Assembly: GCF_003002915.1 (NCBI RefSeq)
Contig: NZ_PVTG01000004.1
Coordinates: 62,001 to 126,000, forward strand
Reading direction: 5' to 3'
Length of the DNA: 64,000 nucleotides
From: Geodermatophilus tzadiensis
GTDB lineage: Bacteria > Actinomycetota > Actinomycetes > Mycobacteriales > Geodermatophilaceae
The position numbers were made by a program, and so were the translations under genes. The notes under the pieces were generated by a model. It was not told the DNA's origin and searched no databases. It was given only the letters and a program-made list of their open reading frames with translations. Position 1 is the first letter of the stretch, and every line of letters starts with the position of its first letter. Positions 41,973 to 50,544 of this stretch are shown here, piece by piece.

Positions 41973-43502
41973 TCAGCCGGCCAGCAGGGCGCGGACGGCG
42001 TCGATGGTGTCGGCCTCGGCCGGCGTCTTGTCCGGCCGGTAGCGGACGACGCGGGCGAAGCGCAGCGCCACCCCGCCCGGGTAGCGCGGGCTGCGCTGCA
42101 CGCCGTCGAGGGCCACCTCGACCACCAGCTCGGGCCGCAGCCGCACGCCCCACGCGGGGGCCTCCACCGCGAGCCCGGGGAAGGTGGCCGTCTGCCAGGC
42201 GAGCAGCTCGTCGGTCATGCCCTTGAACGTCTTGCCGACCATCACCGGCTCGCCGCCGTCGGGGTCGCGGGCGCCCAGCGAGATGTTCGACAGCCGCCCG
42301 GTGCGCCGTCCGTAGCCCCACTCGGCGGCCAGCACCACGAGGTCGAGGGTGTGCACCGGCTTGACCTTCTGCCAGGCCCGGCCGCGCCGGCCCGCGGCGT
42401 AGGGCGCGCGCAGCGCCTTGACGACGACGCCCTCGTGCCCGGCGGCGAGCGCCTCGGCCAGCACCCCGGCGGCCTGCTCCGGCGTCGGCCGGCGCACGCC
42501 CGGCATCCGCAGCGGCGCGTGCTCGGGGGCGGCGAGCAGCCGCTCCAGCGCGTCGAGGCGGACGGCCAGCGGCTCGTCGAGCAGGTCGCGGCCGTCGAGG
42601 TGCAGGACGTCGAACAGGAACGGGCTCAGCAGCACCGCCGGGTCGGGGCCGGCGCTGCCGAAGCGGCTCATCGTGTCCTGGAAGGCCCGCGGGGCGCCGT
42701 CGTCGTCCAGGGCGAGGGTCTCCCCGTCGAGGACGGCGGTGGTGCACGGCAGCGCCCGCACCCGGTCGGCCAGCTCGGGCACCGCGCCGGTGACCTCGCG
42801 CAGCGTGCGGGTCCACACCCGCACCTCGTCGCCGTCGCGGTGCACCTGGATGCGCGCGCCGTCGAGCTTGTGCTCGACGGTGACCTCGGCGCCGAGGTCG
42901 GCCAGCGCGTCGTCCAGGGAGGCGCCGGGGCTGGCCAGCATCGGCCGCACCGGGCGGCCCACCTCCAGCCGCACCGCGGCGAGCGCGTCGGTGCCGCCGC
43001 CCAGCGCGGTGGCCGCGGTGGCCGGCAGCGAGCCCGACAGCATCGCGGCCCGCCGGACCGCCTCGGCCGGGACGCCGGCCGCCGCGGCCACCGCGTCGAG
43101 GACCACGCCCTCGAGCGCGCCCTGCCGCAGCTCGCCGGTGAGCAGCCGGACGAGGAAGCGCTGCTCGTCGGCGGTCGCCGCGCCGAACAGCGCACCGAGC
43201 AGCGCCTCGCGGCGGGCCGCCGACCCGGCGCCGGAGGTGGCGGCCAGCCCGGTGAGCGCGTCGTCGACGGCGGCGACGGTCAGTGCCGGTGCGGCCGCCG
43301 GGTCGTGCGCGAGCCGGGCCAGCGTGCGCCAGCCGACGCCGAGGCGGCCCTGCCGGACGTCGCCGGCCAGCCAGGCGGTGACCGGCCCGACCTCGCCGGG
43401 CTCCGCGCGGCGCAGCACGTCGGCCACGGCCGCTGCCTTGGCGGTGCGCGAGCGGGTGGCGGCCACCGCGGCCGAGGCGGCGGCGACGTCGGCGAGCAGC
43501 AC
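41973..43502 (-). CDS. ATP-dependent DNA ligase
   Basis: 509 aa from GTG 43502 (CAGGCT 6 nt upstream, no SD). An N-terminal DNA-binding domain (about 1-190, RQGRLGVGWRTLARLA and ELRQGALEGVVLDAVA) precedes the adenylation domain with Lys212 in HKLDGARIQVH, then ETLALDDDG, FQDTMSRF, FLFDVLHLDG, EGVVVKA and the WQKVK motif, and a C-terminal OB fold with the PGGVALRFARVVRYRPDK end. It matches mycobacterial LigB-type ligases. Bacterial replication relies on NAD-dependent LigA; this enzyme is expected to act in repair. No Ku or LigD gene is nearby. Confidence 0.9.
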   Translation of the reverse strand: MLLADVAAASAAVAATRSRTAKAAAVADVLRRAEPGEVGPVTAWLAGDVRQGRLGVGWRTLARLAHDPAAAPALTVAAVDDALTGLAATSGAGSAARREALLGALFGAATADEQRFLVRLLTGELRQGALEGVVLDAVAAAAGVPAEAVRRAAMLSGSLPATAATALGGGTDALAAVRLEVGRPVRPMLASPGASLDDALADLGAEVTVEHKLDGARIQVHRDGDEVRVWTRTLREVTGAVPELADRVRALPCTTAVLDGETLALDDDGAPRAFQDTMSRFGSAGPDPAVLLSPFLFDVLHLDGRDLLDEPLAVRLDALERLLAAPEHAPLRMPGVRRPTPEQAAGVLAEALAAGHEGVVVKALRAPYAAGRRGRAWQKVKPVHTLDLVVLAAEWGYGRRTGRLSNISLGARDPDGGEPVMVGKTFKGMTDELLAWQTATFPGLAVEAPAWGVRLRPELVVEVALDGVQRSPRYPGGVALRFARVVRYRPDKTPAEADTIDAVRALLAG

Positions 43503-43625
43503 GCGGCCAGCCTGGCACCGGTCCGGTCCGGGTGTGGCGCCGGTCGCCGGCGGGCAGTCCTGCCCCGTCGACGGGGACGAGGAGGCGGTCATGGGCGGGC
43601 CGGACGTCGAGGACGGGCCGAGGGG

Positions 43626-44411
43626 CTGAGCTCCGACCAGGAACTCACCCGGCGCGGGTTCCTCGGGGCCGCCGGGCTGGCCGCCGGCGTGCTGGCCGGG
43701 TGTGGCGGGCGGCTGCCCGGCGCGGGGGAGGGGGACGGTGCGGCCACGCTGGCCGCCCGGCCGGCGCCGCCGTCCCCCGGCACGCCGCTGCCGCCGGCGG
43801 GCACCTCCCCGCTCGGCCTGGAGGAGACACGCGACCCGCTGCTGCACCTGCCGCCGGCGGGCGTGCCCGGGCCGGCCCCGCTGGTCGTCGTCCTGCACGG
43901 CGCCGGCGGGGACGCGGAGTCCGGCCTCGGCCTGCTGCGGCCGCTGGCCGACGAGCGCGGACTCGTCCTGCTCGCCCCGGCGTCCCGGGGGCCGACCTGG
44001 GACGCCGTCGCCCGCGGCTACGGACCGGACGTCGCGGTCGTCGACCGGGCGCTGGCGGCGGTCCTCGCCGCGGTGCCGGTCGACGCCGGCCGGGTCGCCC
44101 TCGCGGGCTTCTCCGACGGCGCGTCCTACGCCCTCGGTCTGGGCCTCGCCAACGGCCGGCTGTTCCGCCAGGTGGTGGCCTTCTCGCCCGGCTTCGTGCC
44201 GCCGGGCCCGCGCGCCGGGCGGCCGACGGTGTTCGTCTCCCACGGCACCGACGACGACGTGCTGCCGGTCGAGCGCACCAGCCGGGAGGTGGTGCCGGCG
44301 CTGCGCGACGACGGCTACGACGTGACCTACCGCGAGTTCGCCGGCGGCCACCGGGTGCCGCCGGAGGTGGCCCGGGAGGCCGCCGACCGGCTCGCCGGGA
44401 CCCTGGACTGA
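43626..44411 (+). CDS. Tat-lipoprotein esterase (LpqC/feruloyl-esterase-like), start in question
   Basis: About 261 aa. A Tat signal (LTRRGFLGAAGLAAGVLAGC) ends in a lipobox cysteine, followed by a Pro-rich linker and an alpha/beta hydrolase: LVVVLHGAGGDAESG, nucleophile Ser in GFSDGAS, Asp in HGTDDDVLP and His in GGHRVPP. This resembles polyhydroxybutyrate-depolymerase/LpqC-type esterases anchored outside the membrane. No ATG or GTG is in frame at the right place; a CTG at 43626 overlaps the TGA of a 12-codon leader (43591-43629) that carries GAGGAGG. One extra G in the G4 run 43622-43625 would fuse leader and enzyme. Confidence 0.8.
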   Translation: MSSDQELTRRGFLGAAGLAAGVLAGCGGRLPGAGEGDGAATLAARPAPPSPGTPLPPAGTSPLGLEETRDPLLHLPPAGVPGPAPLVVVLHGAGGDAESGLGLLRPLADERGLVLLAPASRGPTWDAVARGYGPDVAVVDRALAAVLAAVPVDAGRVALAGFSDGASYALGLGLANGRLFRQVVAFSPGFVPPGPRAGRPTVFVSHGTDDDVLPVERTSREVVPALRDDGYDVTYREFAGGHRVPPEVAREAADRLAGTLD

Positions 44412-44423
44412 CCGGACCGGCCG

Positions 44424-45179
44424 TCAGCCGCCCCGCTCGGCGAACCGGCGCACCGGGGCGGACCACGCCGCGGGATGGGTCCAGGGGAAGCTGTGCGCGC
44501 CGGGCAGGGACTCGAACCGGCCGTCCCGGGCCAGCCGGCACAGCGAGCGGGCCCACTCCTCGGTGCACAGCAGGTCCTGCGCGCCGTGCAGCACCAGCAC
44601 CGGGACCGGGACGTCGGTGACGACGTCCTCGAGCGGGTCGGCCAGGGAGGCCCGGACGGCGTGCAGGACCCGGCGCATGCCGGCCCGCTGCCGCTCGGGC
44701 CGGTGCACCTCGTCGAGGTCCGGCGGCTCCCGCCGGTGGTTGCGGTACCAAGCCCGGAGCACGCCGCCGAGGCTCCGGAACGCCGGGTCGACCGTCGGGC
44801 TGGCCAGCACCAGACCCCGCACGCCCGGCGGGTGCCGCACCGCCGCTCGCGCGGCCACCTGGGTGCCGCCGGAGTGCCCCACGAGCACCACCCGGTCCAG
44901 CCCGGCCGCCGCCAGCCAGGCGACCAGGGCGTCCCCGAACTCGACGACGTCCAGATCGTGCGGCGGCTCCCCGCTGCCCGAGAACCCCGGCAGTTCCACC
45001 AGGTGGGCGCGGGTCCACGTCCCGAGCGCCCGCAACCCGGGGACCAGGTAGTCGGCCACCCCGATGCCCTGGACGAGCACCACCTCGGCGACGCCGTCGC
45101 GGGGCGTGCCCACCGAGCGGCTGTGCATCCGGCCGAACGGAGTCTCCCGGTCGGTCCGGACGAGGTCGGTCGTCAGCAC
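44424..45179 (-). CDS. Alpha/beta hydrolase
   Basis: 251 aa. VVLVQGIGVADYLVPGLRAL, nucleophile elbow LVGHSGGTQVAARAA (GxSxG with Ser near 111), acid in HGAQDLLC and His in GAHSFPW. The cap region is short. No signal peptide, so cytosolic. It might be a lipase, esterase or epoxide-hydrolase-like enzyme; the substrate is unknown. Start ATG 45179. It is convergent with the Tat-lipoprotein esterase (12 nt apart). Confidence 0.83.
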   Translation of the reverse strand: MLTTDLVRTDRETPFGRMHSRSVGTPRDGVAEVVLVQGIGVADYLVPGLRALGTWTRAHLVELPGFSGSGEPPHDLDVVEFGDALVAWLAAAGLDRVVLVGHSGGTQVAARAAVRHPPGVRGLVLASPTVDPAFRSLGGVLRAWYRNHRREPPDLDEVHRPERQRAGMRRVLHAVRASLADPLEDVVTDVPVPVLVLHGAQDLLCTEEWARSLCRLARDGRFESLPGAHSFPWTHPAAWSAPVRRFAERGG

Positions 45180-45331
45180 ACACCTCCGGCAGCCGGACGG
45201 CGGGCGCGAGGGCTCCGCGGCGCCGAGGCCAGTCTGGCCGCGCTCCCTCCCGCGTGCGCGGCGGCCGCGCGACTGATTGGCTCCAAGGGCGGCTCAGCAG
45301 TCGGCCACCCTGATCGGAGCGGGAGACCACC

Positions 45332-45709
45332 GTGGCAACGACCATCGCCGGTGTGGACAAGCAGACAGCAGCGCGGGCGCTCGGCGCCGTCGGCGCGGCG
45401 TTCGGGGCGGTGAGCGTGCTGGCCCCTCGCGTGATCGCCGCCGGGTACGGCGTCCCCCCGACACCGCAGGGCCTGCAGTTGCAGCGGCTGTTCGGCAGCC
45501 GCGCGCTGGCGGTCTCGGTGGCAGGGCTGACCGCGCGCACCCCGGAGGAGGTCGACCGGGGCCTGCTCCTGGTCGCCGCGATGAACCTCCTCGACGTCCT
45601 CACCGCGCTGGGCGCGGCCCGTGGCTCCGGCCGGCCCACCACGGTGCGGGCGGTGGCCAGCTCTGCGGTCTACGGCGCGGCGGCGCTGGCGGTGCGGGCG
45701 ATGGACTGA
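45332..45709 (+). CDS. Small membrane protein, 125 aa (DUF4267-like)
   Basis: 125 aa from GTG 45332. Hydrophobic helices are seen at about 12-38 (LGAVGAAFGAVSVLAPRVIAAG), a mid helix near 50-62, about 76-92 (LLLVAAMNLLDVLTALG) and at the C-terminus (SSAVYGAAALAVRAMD). The motif QLQRLFGSRALAVSVAGL resembles DUF4267-type proteins with a conserved R-x-F-G-S-R. No enzymatic motif is seen. A 152-bp gap before it holds no clear feature. Confidence 0.6.
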   Translation: MATTIAGVDKQTAARALGAVGAAFGAVSVLAPRVIAAGYGVPPTPQGLQLQRLFGSRALAVSVAGLTARTPEEVDRGLLLVAAMNLLDVLTALGAARGSGRPTTVRAVASSAVYGAAALAVRAMD

Positions 45710-45803
45710 CCCCGGGCCGACCGCCGCGCCGCGGGGACTGGAGCGCGGCCGCCGGGTGTGAGGGAATGCCGGGGCAGGGCTGGTCAGGGGGGAGGTGCCC
45801 GGC

Positions 45804-46994
45804 ATGACGCGAGCGATCGTGGTCGGCGGCGGGGTCGCCGGGCCGGTGGCGGCCATGGCGCTGCAGAAGGCCGGGATCACCGCGACCGTCCACGAGGCCC
45901 GCGCCGCCCCGGACGGGGACGTCGGCGCCTGGCTCGGCGTGCAGGTCAACGGCCTCGACGCGCTGCGGGCCGTCGACGCCGAGGACGCCGTCCGCGCCGT
46001 CGGCTTCCCCACGCCGGTCATCGAGTTCCGCACCCACACCGGCCGGGTCCTGGGCACCCTGTCCACCGGCTCTCCCGCGTCCGGGCGGACGACGGGCCTG
46101 TCGCTGCGCCGCTCGGACCTCTACCGCGCCCTGCACGGGGAGGCCCGCCGGCGCGGCATCGAGGTGCGCCACGGCTCGCGGCTGACCGGCGTCTCCGACA
46201 CCGGCGACGGCGTCACCGCGGTGTTCGCCGACGGCCGCACCGAGACCGCGGACCTCCTCGTCGGCGCCGACGGCGTCCGCTCGACGGTGCGCGCCCTGGT
46301 GGACCCCGACTGCCCGCCGCCGCGGTTCGTGCCCGTGCTCAACACCGCCGGGTACTCCGAGCACACGCCGGCCGGCGCCGAGGTGGGCCGGCTGACCATG
46401 GTCTTCGGCCGCCGCGCCTTCGCCGGCTACCTGGCCGTCCCGACCGGCGGCACGTGGTGGTTCGCCAACCCGCCGCTGGCGCGGGAGCCGTCGGCCGAGG
46501 AGGTCGCGGGCACCTCGGACGGGCAGTGGCGGGCCCGGCTGGCCGACCTCTACGGGGCCGACCGCTCGCCGGTCGCGGCGCTGGTCGAGGCCACGCCCGG
46601 ACCGCTGCGCGGGTGGACCACCCACGACGTGCCCACGGTGCGCCGCTGGTCCCGCGGGCGCACGGTGCTGATCGGCGACGCCGCGCACGCCACCTCGCCG
46701 GCCGCCGGGCAGGGCTCGTCGCTGGCGATCGAGGACGCCGTCGTGCTCGCCCGCTGCCTGCGCGACCTGCCGCCGGCGCAGGCCCTCCGCGCGTTCGAGG
46801 ACCTGCGCCGGGCCCGCGCCGAGCGGGTCGTCGCCCAGGGTTTCCGCACCAGCAGCGCCAAGTCGCCGCCGGCCGTGGGCCGCCTGGTGCGCGACCTGGT
46901 CATGCCGCTGGTGCTGCGCCGCCGCGACCCGCAGGCCTGGGTGCGCGACCACTCCGTCGACTGGGGCACGCCGGTCCCCCTCCCGGCGGGCTGA
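45804..46994 (+). CDS. FAD-dependent aromatic-type monooxygenase (PHBH fold)
   Basis: 396 aa from ATG 45804, with GGGGGGAGG 8 nt upstream; GTG 45795 is too close to it. FAD site AIVVGGGVAGPVAAMALQKAG, the middle motif LVGADGVRSTVR (DG motif) and C-terminal GDAAHATSPAAGQGSSLAIED (GD motif, contacting FAD and NADPH). This is a group A flavoprotein hydroxylase similar to tetracycline- or salicylate-hydroxylase-type enzymes. The substrate is unknown, and no aromatic degradation genes are adjacent. Confidence 0.86.
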   Translation: MTRAIVVGGGVAGPVAAMALQKAGITATVHEARAAPDGDVGAWLGVQVNGLDALRAVDAEDAVRAVGFPTPVIEFRTHTGRVLGTLSTGSPASGRTTGLSLRRSDLYRALHGEARRRGIEVRHGSRLTGVSDTGDGVTAVFADGRTETADLLVGADGVRSTVRALVDPDCPPPRFVPVLNTAGYSEHTPAGAEVGRLTMVFGRRAFAGYLAVPTGGTWWFANPPLAREPSAEEVAGTSDGQWRARLADLYGADRSPVAALVEATPGPLRGWTTHDVPTVRRWSRGRTVLIGDAAHATSPAAGQGSSLAIEDAVVLARCLRDLPPAQALRAFEDLRRARAERVVAQGFRTSSAKSPPAVGRLVRDLVMPLVLRRRDPQAWVRDHSVDWGTPVPLPAG

Positions 46995-47000
46995 CCCCGG

Positions 47001-47660
47001 GTGGGCAAGCCGCTGCCCGACGTCGTGGCGCCCGGCCTCGACGTGCTGTTCTGCGGGATCAACCCCTCGCTGCTGTCGGCGGCCCGCGGCCACCACTTCG
47101 CCCGCCCGGGCAACCGGTTCTGGCCGGCGCTGCACCTGGCCGGGCTCACGCCCCGGCGGCTGCGCCCGGAGGAGGACCGGGAGCTGCCGCGGTACGGCCT
47201 CGGCGTCACCAACCTGGTCGACCGGCCGACCCGCACTGCCGCCGAGCTGACGCCCGACGAGCTGCGCGCGGGGGTGGCGGCGCTCGAGGAGCTGGTCGGC
47301 GCGTTCCGTCCCCGGGTGGTGGCGGTGCTCGGCGGCACCGCGTGGCGGCTGGCCGTCGACCGGCGCGGCGCCCCCTGGGGGCGGCAGGAGCGCCGGCTGG
47401 GCGGGGCGGAGACCTGGGTGCTGCCCAACCCGAGCGGGCTCAACGCCCACCACCAGCTGCCCGACCTCGCCCGGCACTACGCGGCGCTGCGGCCGGCGGC
47501 TCAGCGCGCCGAGCCGGCCAGCGCCCCGGGCGACTCCGGCGCCTCCTCCGCCAGCCGGCCCACCAGCGCGACGGCCCCGCCGAGGTCGAGCCCCGACCCG
47601 CGGGCCACCGCGGCGGCCAGCTCGTGCGGGTCGAGCGCGGCCTCGAGCGCGGCGACGTAG
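47001..47660 (+). CDS. mug: Mug-type G/U(T) mismatch DNA glycosylase, with C-terminal tail
   Basis: 219 aa from GTG 47001. The active-site motif FCGINPSLLSAARGHHFARPGN appears (key residues GINPS and H), VTNLVDRPT follows, and the second loop is LPNPSGLNAHHQ. Mug removes uracil or thymine from mismatches with guanine and acts on ethenocytosine. The catalytic domain ends near residue 168. The remaining 50 residues form a Ser/Ala/Pro-rich tail encoded antisense to the last 160 nt of the convergent SARP gene. It begins 6 bp after the monooxygenase stop, so the two may share a transcript. Confidence 0.87.
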   Translation: MGKPLPDVVAPGLDVLFCGINPSLLSAARGHHFARPGNRFWPALHLAGLTPRRLRPEEDRELPRYGLGVTNLVDRPTRTAAELTPDELRAGVAALEELVGAFRPRVVAVLGGTAWRLAVDRRGAPWGRQERRLGGAETWVLPNPSGLNAHHQLPDLARHYAALRPAAQRAEPASAPGDSGASSASRPTSATAPPRSSPDPRATAAASSCGSSAASSAAT

Positions 47661-50416
47661 CGCCCGCCGTCGACCGGGTCCATCCGCAGCGGGTCGTAGC
47701 CCACCATCCGGGCGCTGGACCGCACCGCGCCGAGCAGGGTGGCGCCGTCGTGGGCCCGCCCGGCGGCGACGGCCGCCCCGACGGCGGTGAGCAGCCCGGC
47801 CAGCGTGCCGGTGGCGTCGCCCTCCTGGTGGGTCAGGTCGACCATCCGCCACAGGTGGGCCAGCGCCTCGGGGGCCCGGTCGAGCTCGACGAGGACCTTG
47901 GCGCGGATCCACAGCACCGACGAGTGCGCCCACGAGTGGCCCAGGCCCAGCGCGAGCCGCTCGGCGCGGCCGAGGTGCTCCAGCGCGCCCTCGGCGTCCC
48001 CGGCGACGCGGGCGAACTGGCCGAGGGTCATGGCGATCTCGGCCTGCACCCACTCGATGCCCGACGCCTGCGCGAGCTGCAGGCCGCGGGCGATGTCGCG
48101 GGCGGTCTCCCCGTCGGGGTCGGCCTGGCCGAGCAGCGCCCGCACGAACCCGCGCAGCACCAGCGCCAGCGCCAGGACGCCGTCGGAGTCGTCGGCGCCG
48201 GCCGACACGATCTCGTTGGTCCGCGCCCAGATCGAGGGGACGTCGCCGGAGAGGTAGGCCAGCAGCGCGTCGCCGAGCAGCGCGCCGTTGCGCACCCGCG
48301 GCGCCGCGTCGGGCGTGGCCTCCAGCGCGGTGAACAGCCAGCGGCGGCCCTCCTGCACGTGCCCGCGGCGGTACCACCACCACGACAGCGCCGAGCCGAT
48401 CCGCAGCGCCAGCTCGCCCTGCCCGGTGGCCAGCGCGTGTGCCAGCGCGGCGCGGATCGCCGGCTGCGCGGCGTCGAGCCGGCGGGCGCTGGCGGTCCAC
48501 TCGGCGCGGCGCAGCGTGGGCTCGAGGCGCTCGACCAGGCCGACGACGTGGGCGGCCAGCCGGTCGCGCAGCCGCCGGGCGAGCGCGTCGTCCAGGCCCT
48601 GCTCGGCGTACTGCCTCAGGGTCTCCAGCATCCGGTAGCGCCCGGCGCCGTGGTCGAGCTCGACCAGCGACTTGGCCACCAGCTCCCGCAGCAGCGCCAC
48701 CGCGGCGCCGCCGACCTCGGGCCCGGCGACCGCCTCCACCGCGTCGGGGCCGAAGCTGCCCGGCAGCACCGACACCGCGCGGAAGACGGCCAGCTCGGCC
48801 GGGCTGAGCAGGTCGACGCTCCACTGCACGGTCGCGGCGAGCGTCCGCTGGTGGGGGACGGCGGTGCGCCAGCCCCCCGACAGCAGCGCGAAGCGGTCGT
48901 CGACCCGCCCGGCCACCTCGGCCAGCGGCAGCGTGGTCAGGCAGGCGGCGGCCAGCTCGACGGCCAGCGGCAGCCCGTCGAGCGCGGCCACCAGGTCGCG
49001 CACCCGCTCCAGGTCGGCCTCCGACGGGTCGGCCAGGTGCGGGGCGACCAGCCGGGCGCGGTCGAGGAACAGCTGCTCGGCGTCGCTGCCCGGGGTGCCG
49101 GCCGGCATCGGCCCGCACGGCAGCACCGCCTCACCGGGCAGCCCGAGCGGCTCCCGGGAGGTGGCCAGCACCTGCAGGTCGGGGCAGCGGGGCAGCAGCT
49201 CGGCGCACAGCGCGGCCGCGGCGACGACCACGTGCTCGCAGTTGTCCAGCACGAGCAGCAGCGGGCGGTCCTGCAGCGCGGTGGCGACGGCGCCGACCGG
49301 GTCGCCCGCGGTCAGGCTCACGCCCAGGACGGTGGCCACCTGCGCGGCCACCAGGTCGGGGTCCTCGACGCCGGCCAGCTCGGCGAGGACCGCCGGCGGC
49401 GACCCCGCGGGACGCCGGCGGGCGGCCTCCAGCGCCAGCCGGGTCTTGCCGCTGCCGCCCGGGCCGACCAGGGTCACCAGCCGCCGGCCGTCGAGCGCCG
49501 CGGCGACGGCGGCCAGCTCCCGGGTGCGCCCGACGAAGGCGGTCAGCGGCACGGGCAGCGGCCGCAGCGGGCGGGGCGCCGCCGGCTCGGCGGCCGGCGC
49601 CGGCGCCGGGGCGGGCGCGGCGGCGGGGCGCGGCACGGCCGGGACGGGCGCGGCGAGCGCCGGGTCCTGCCGCAGGATCCGCTCGTGGAGCTCCTGCAGC
49701 GGCCGGCCGGGGTCGACGCCGAGCCCGTCGGCGAGCAGCCGGCGGCCCTCCTCGTAGACCTCCAGCGCCTCGGCCTGCCGGCCGCACCGGTACAGCGCCA
49801 GCACCAGCGACGCGCGCAGCCCCTCGCGCAGCGGCTCGGCGCGCAGCAGCTCGCGGACGTCGTCGACGATCTCGGCGTGCCGGCCCAGCCGCAGGTCCAG
49901 CTCGGCGGCGAGCTCCCGGGCGGCCAGCCGCAGCTGCTCGAGCCGCTCGGACTCCTCCCCGGCGAACGTCGCCGACACGTCGGCGTAGGCCGGGCCGCGC
50001 CACAGCGCCAGCCCCTCGGTGACCGCCGCCCGCGCCCGCCCGGCGTCGTCCCGGGCGGCCAGGTCGCGGGCGGTGCGCAGCAGCTGGACGAAGCGGACGG
50101 CGTCGACGTCCTCCGGCGCCACGTCCAGCCGGTACCCGGGCTCGCGGGTGACCAGCAGCGTCCACCGGCCGTTCGGGACGTCGGGCTCGAGCTCGCGGCG
50201 CAGCCGCGACACGATCGACTGCAGCGTCGCCGAGACGGCCGTGGGGGGCTGCCCGCTCCACACCCGGTCGACGAGCAGGTCGACCGGCACGGTGCGCCCG
50301 GCGTCGACGAGCAGCGCCGCCAGGACGGCGCGGTGGCGGGGTGAGCGGGTGGGCAGCAGCGTGCCGTCGCGCCAGACCTCGACGGGCCCGAGCACGCGGA
50401 ACGTGGTCGCGGACAT
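47501..50416 (-). CDS. SARP/AfsR-like regulator (BTAD, NB-ARC ATPase, TPR)
   Basis: 971 aa from ATG 50416. An OmpR-type winged helix (about 1-95, FRVLGPVEVWRDGTLLPTRS) is followed by a bacterial transcriptional activation domain (about 100-245) and a Pro/Ala linker. The NB-ARC/AAA ATPase starts at FVGRTRELAAVAAALDGR and has Walker A LVGPGGSGKTRLALEAA, LLVLDNCEHV and LATSREPLGLPGE. The C-terminal helical repeats run from about 620. AfsR relatives activate secondary metabolism or catabolic genes. The divergent FAD oxidoreductase is the likely target (inference). Confidence 0.9.
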   Translation of the reverse strand: MSATTFRVLGPVEVWRDGTLLPTRSPRHRAVLAALLVDAGRTVPVDLLVDRVWSGQPPTAVSATLQSIVSRLRRELEPDVPNGRWTLLVTREPGYRLDVAPEDVDAVRFVQLLRTARDLAARDDAGRARAAVTEGLALWRGPAYADVSATFAGEESERLEQLRLAARELAAELDLRLGRHAEIVDDVRELLRAEPLREGLRASLVLALYRCGRQAEALEVYEEGRRLLADGLGVDPGRPLQELHERILRQDPALAAPVPAVPRPAAAPAPAPAPAAEPAAPRPLRPLPVPLTAFVGRTRELAAVAAALDGRRLVTLVGPGGSGKTRLALEAARRRPAGSPPAVLAELAGVEDPDLVAAQVATVLGVSLTAGDPVGAVATALQDRPLLLVLDNCEHVVVAAAALCAELLPRCPDLQVLATSREPLGLPGEAVLPCGPMPAGTPGSDAEQLFLDRARLVAPHLADPSEADLERVRDLVAALDGLPLAVELAAACLTTLPLAEVAGRVDDRFALLSGGWRTAVPHQRTLAATVQWSVDLLSPAELAVFRAVSVLPGSFGPDAVEAVAGPEVGGAAVALLRELVAKSLVELDHGAGRYRMLETLRQYAEQGLDDALARRLRDRLAAHVVGLVERLEPTLRRAEWTASARRLDAAQPAIRAALAHALATGQGELALRIGSALSWWWYRRGHVQEGRRWLFTALEATPDAAPRVRNGALLGDALLAYLSGDVPSIWARTNEIVSAGADDSDGVLALALVLRGFVRALLGQADPDGETARDIARGLQLAQASGIEWVQAEIAMTLGQFARVAGDAEGALEHLGRAERLALGLGHSWAHSSVLWIRAKVLVELDRAPEALAHLWRMVDLTHQEGDATGTLAGLLTAVGAAVAAGRAHDGATLLGAVRSSARMVGYDPLRMDPVDGGRYVAALEAALDPHELAAAVARGSGLDLGGAVALVGRLAEEAPESPGALAGSAR

Positions 50417-50424
50417 CGTTCCGC

Positions 50425-50489
50425 AGACTAGGGCCTCACCTGCGGTTTCGGCACCGGCTCCGTTCCCCAAGCCCGTGACAAGGTCACGG
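50425..50489. promoter_or_regulatory. SARP -10 element and palindromic operator
   Basis: On the minus strand TAGTCT (50430-50425) lies 8 nt before ATG 50416. A perfect palindrome CCGTGAC-AAG-GTCACGG lies at 50473-50489, between the divergent SARP and FAD-oxidoreductase genes. It is symmetric, unlike the direct repeats bound by AfsR-type proteins, so another regulator may bind. Confidence 0.5.
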
Positions 50490-50544
50490 CAAGCACGCGC
50501 GCGCACGCTCGGGTCACCGTCGCCACCCCGTCCGGAGACCCGCC

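Noticed and set aside
41973..43502. Non-homologous end-joining (Ku/LigD) locus
   Set aside because: The ligase has no polymerase or nuclease domain and no Ku gene is in the window; it matches stand-alone LigB-type enzymes.
40627..43518. 963-codon minus-strand frame over the MFS and ligase genes
   Set aside because: It is in the wrong frame relative to both recognised proteins, and its translation is low-complexity Arg/Gly/Ala.
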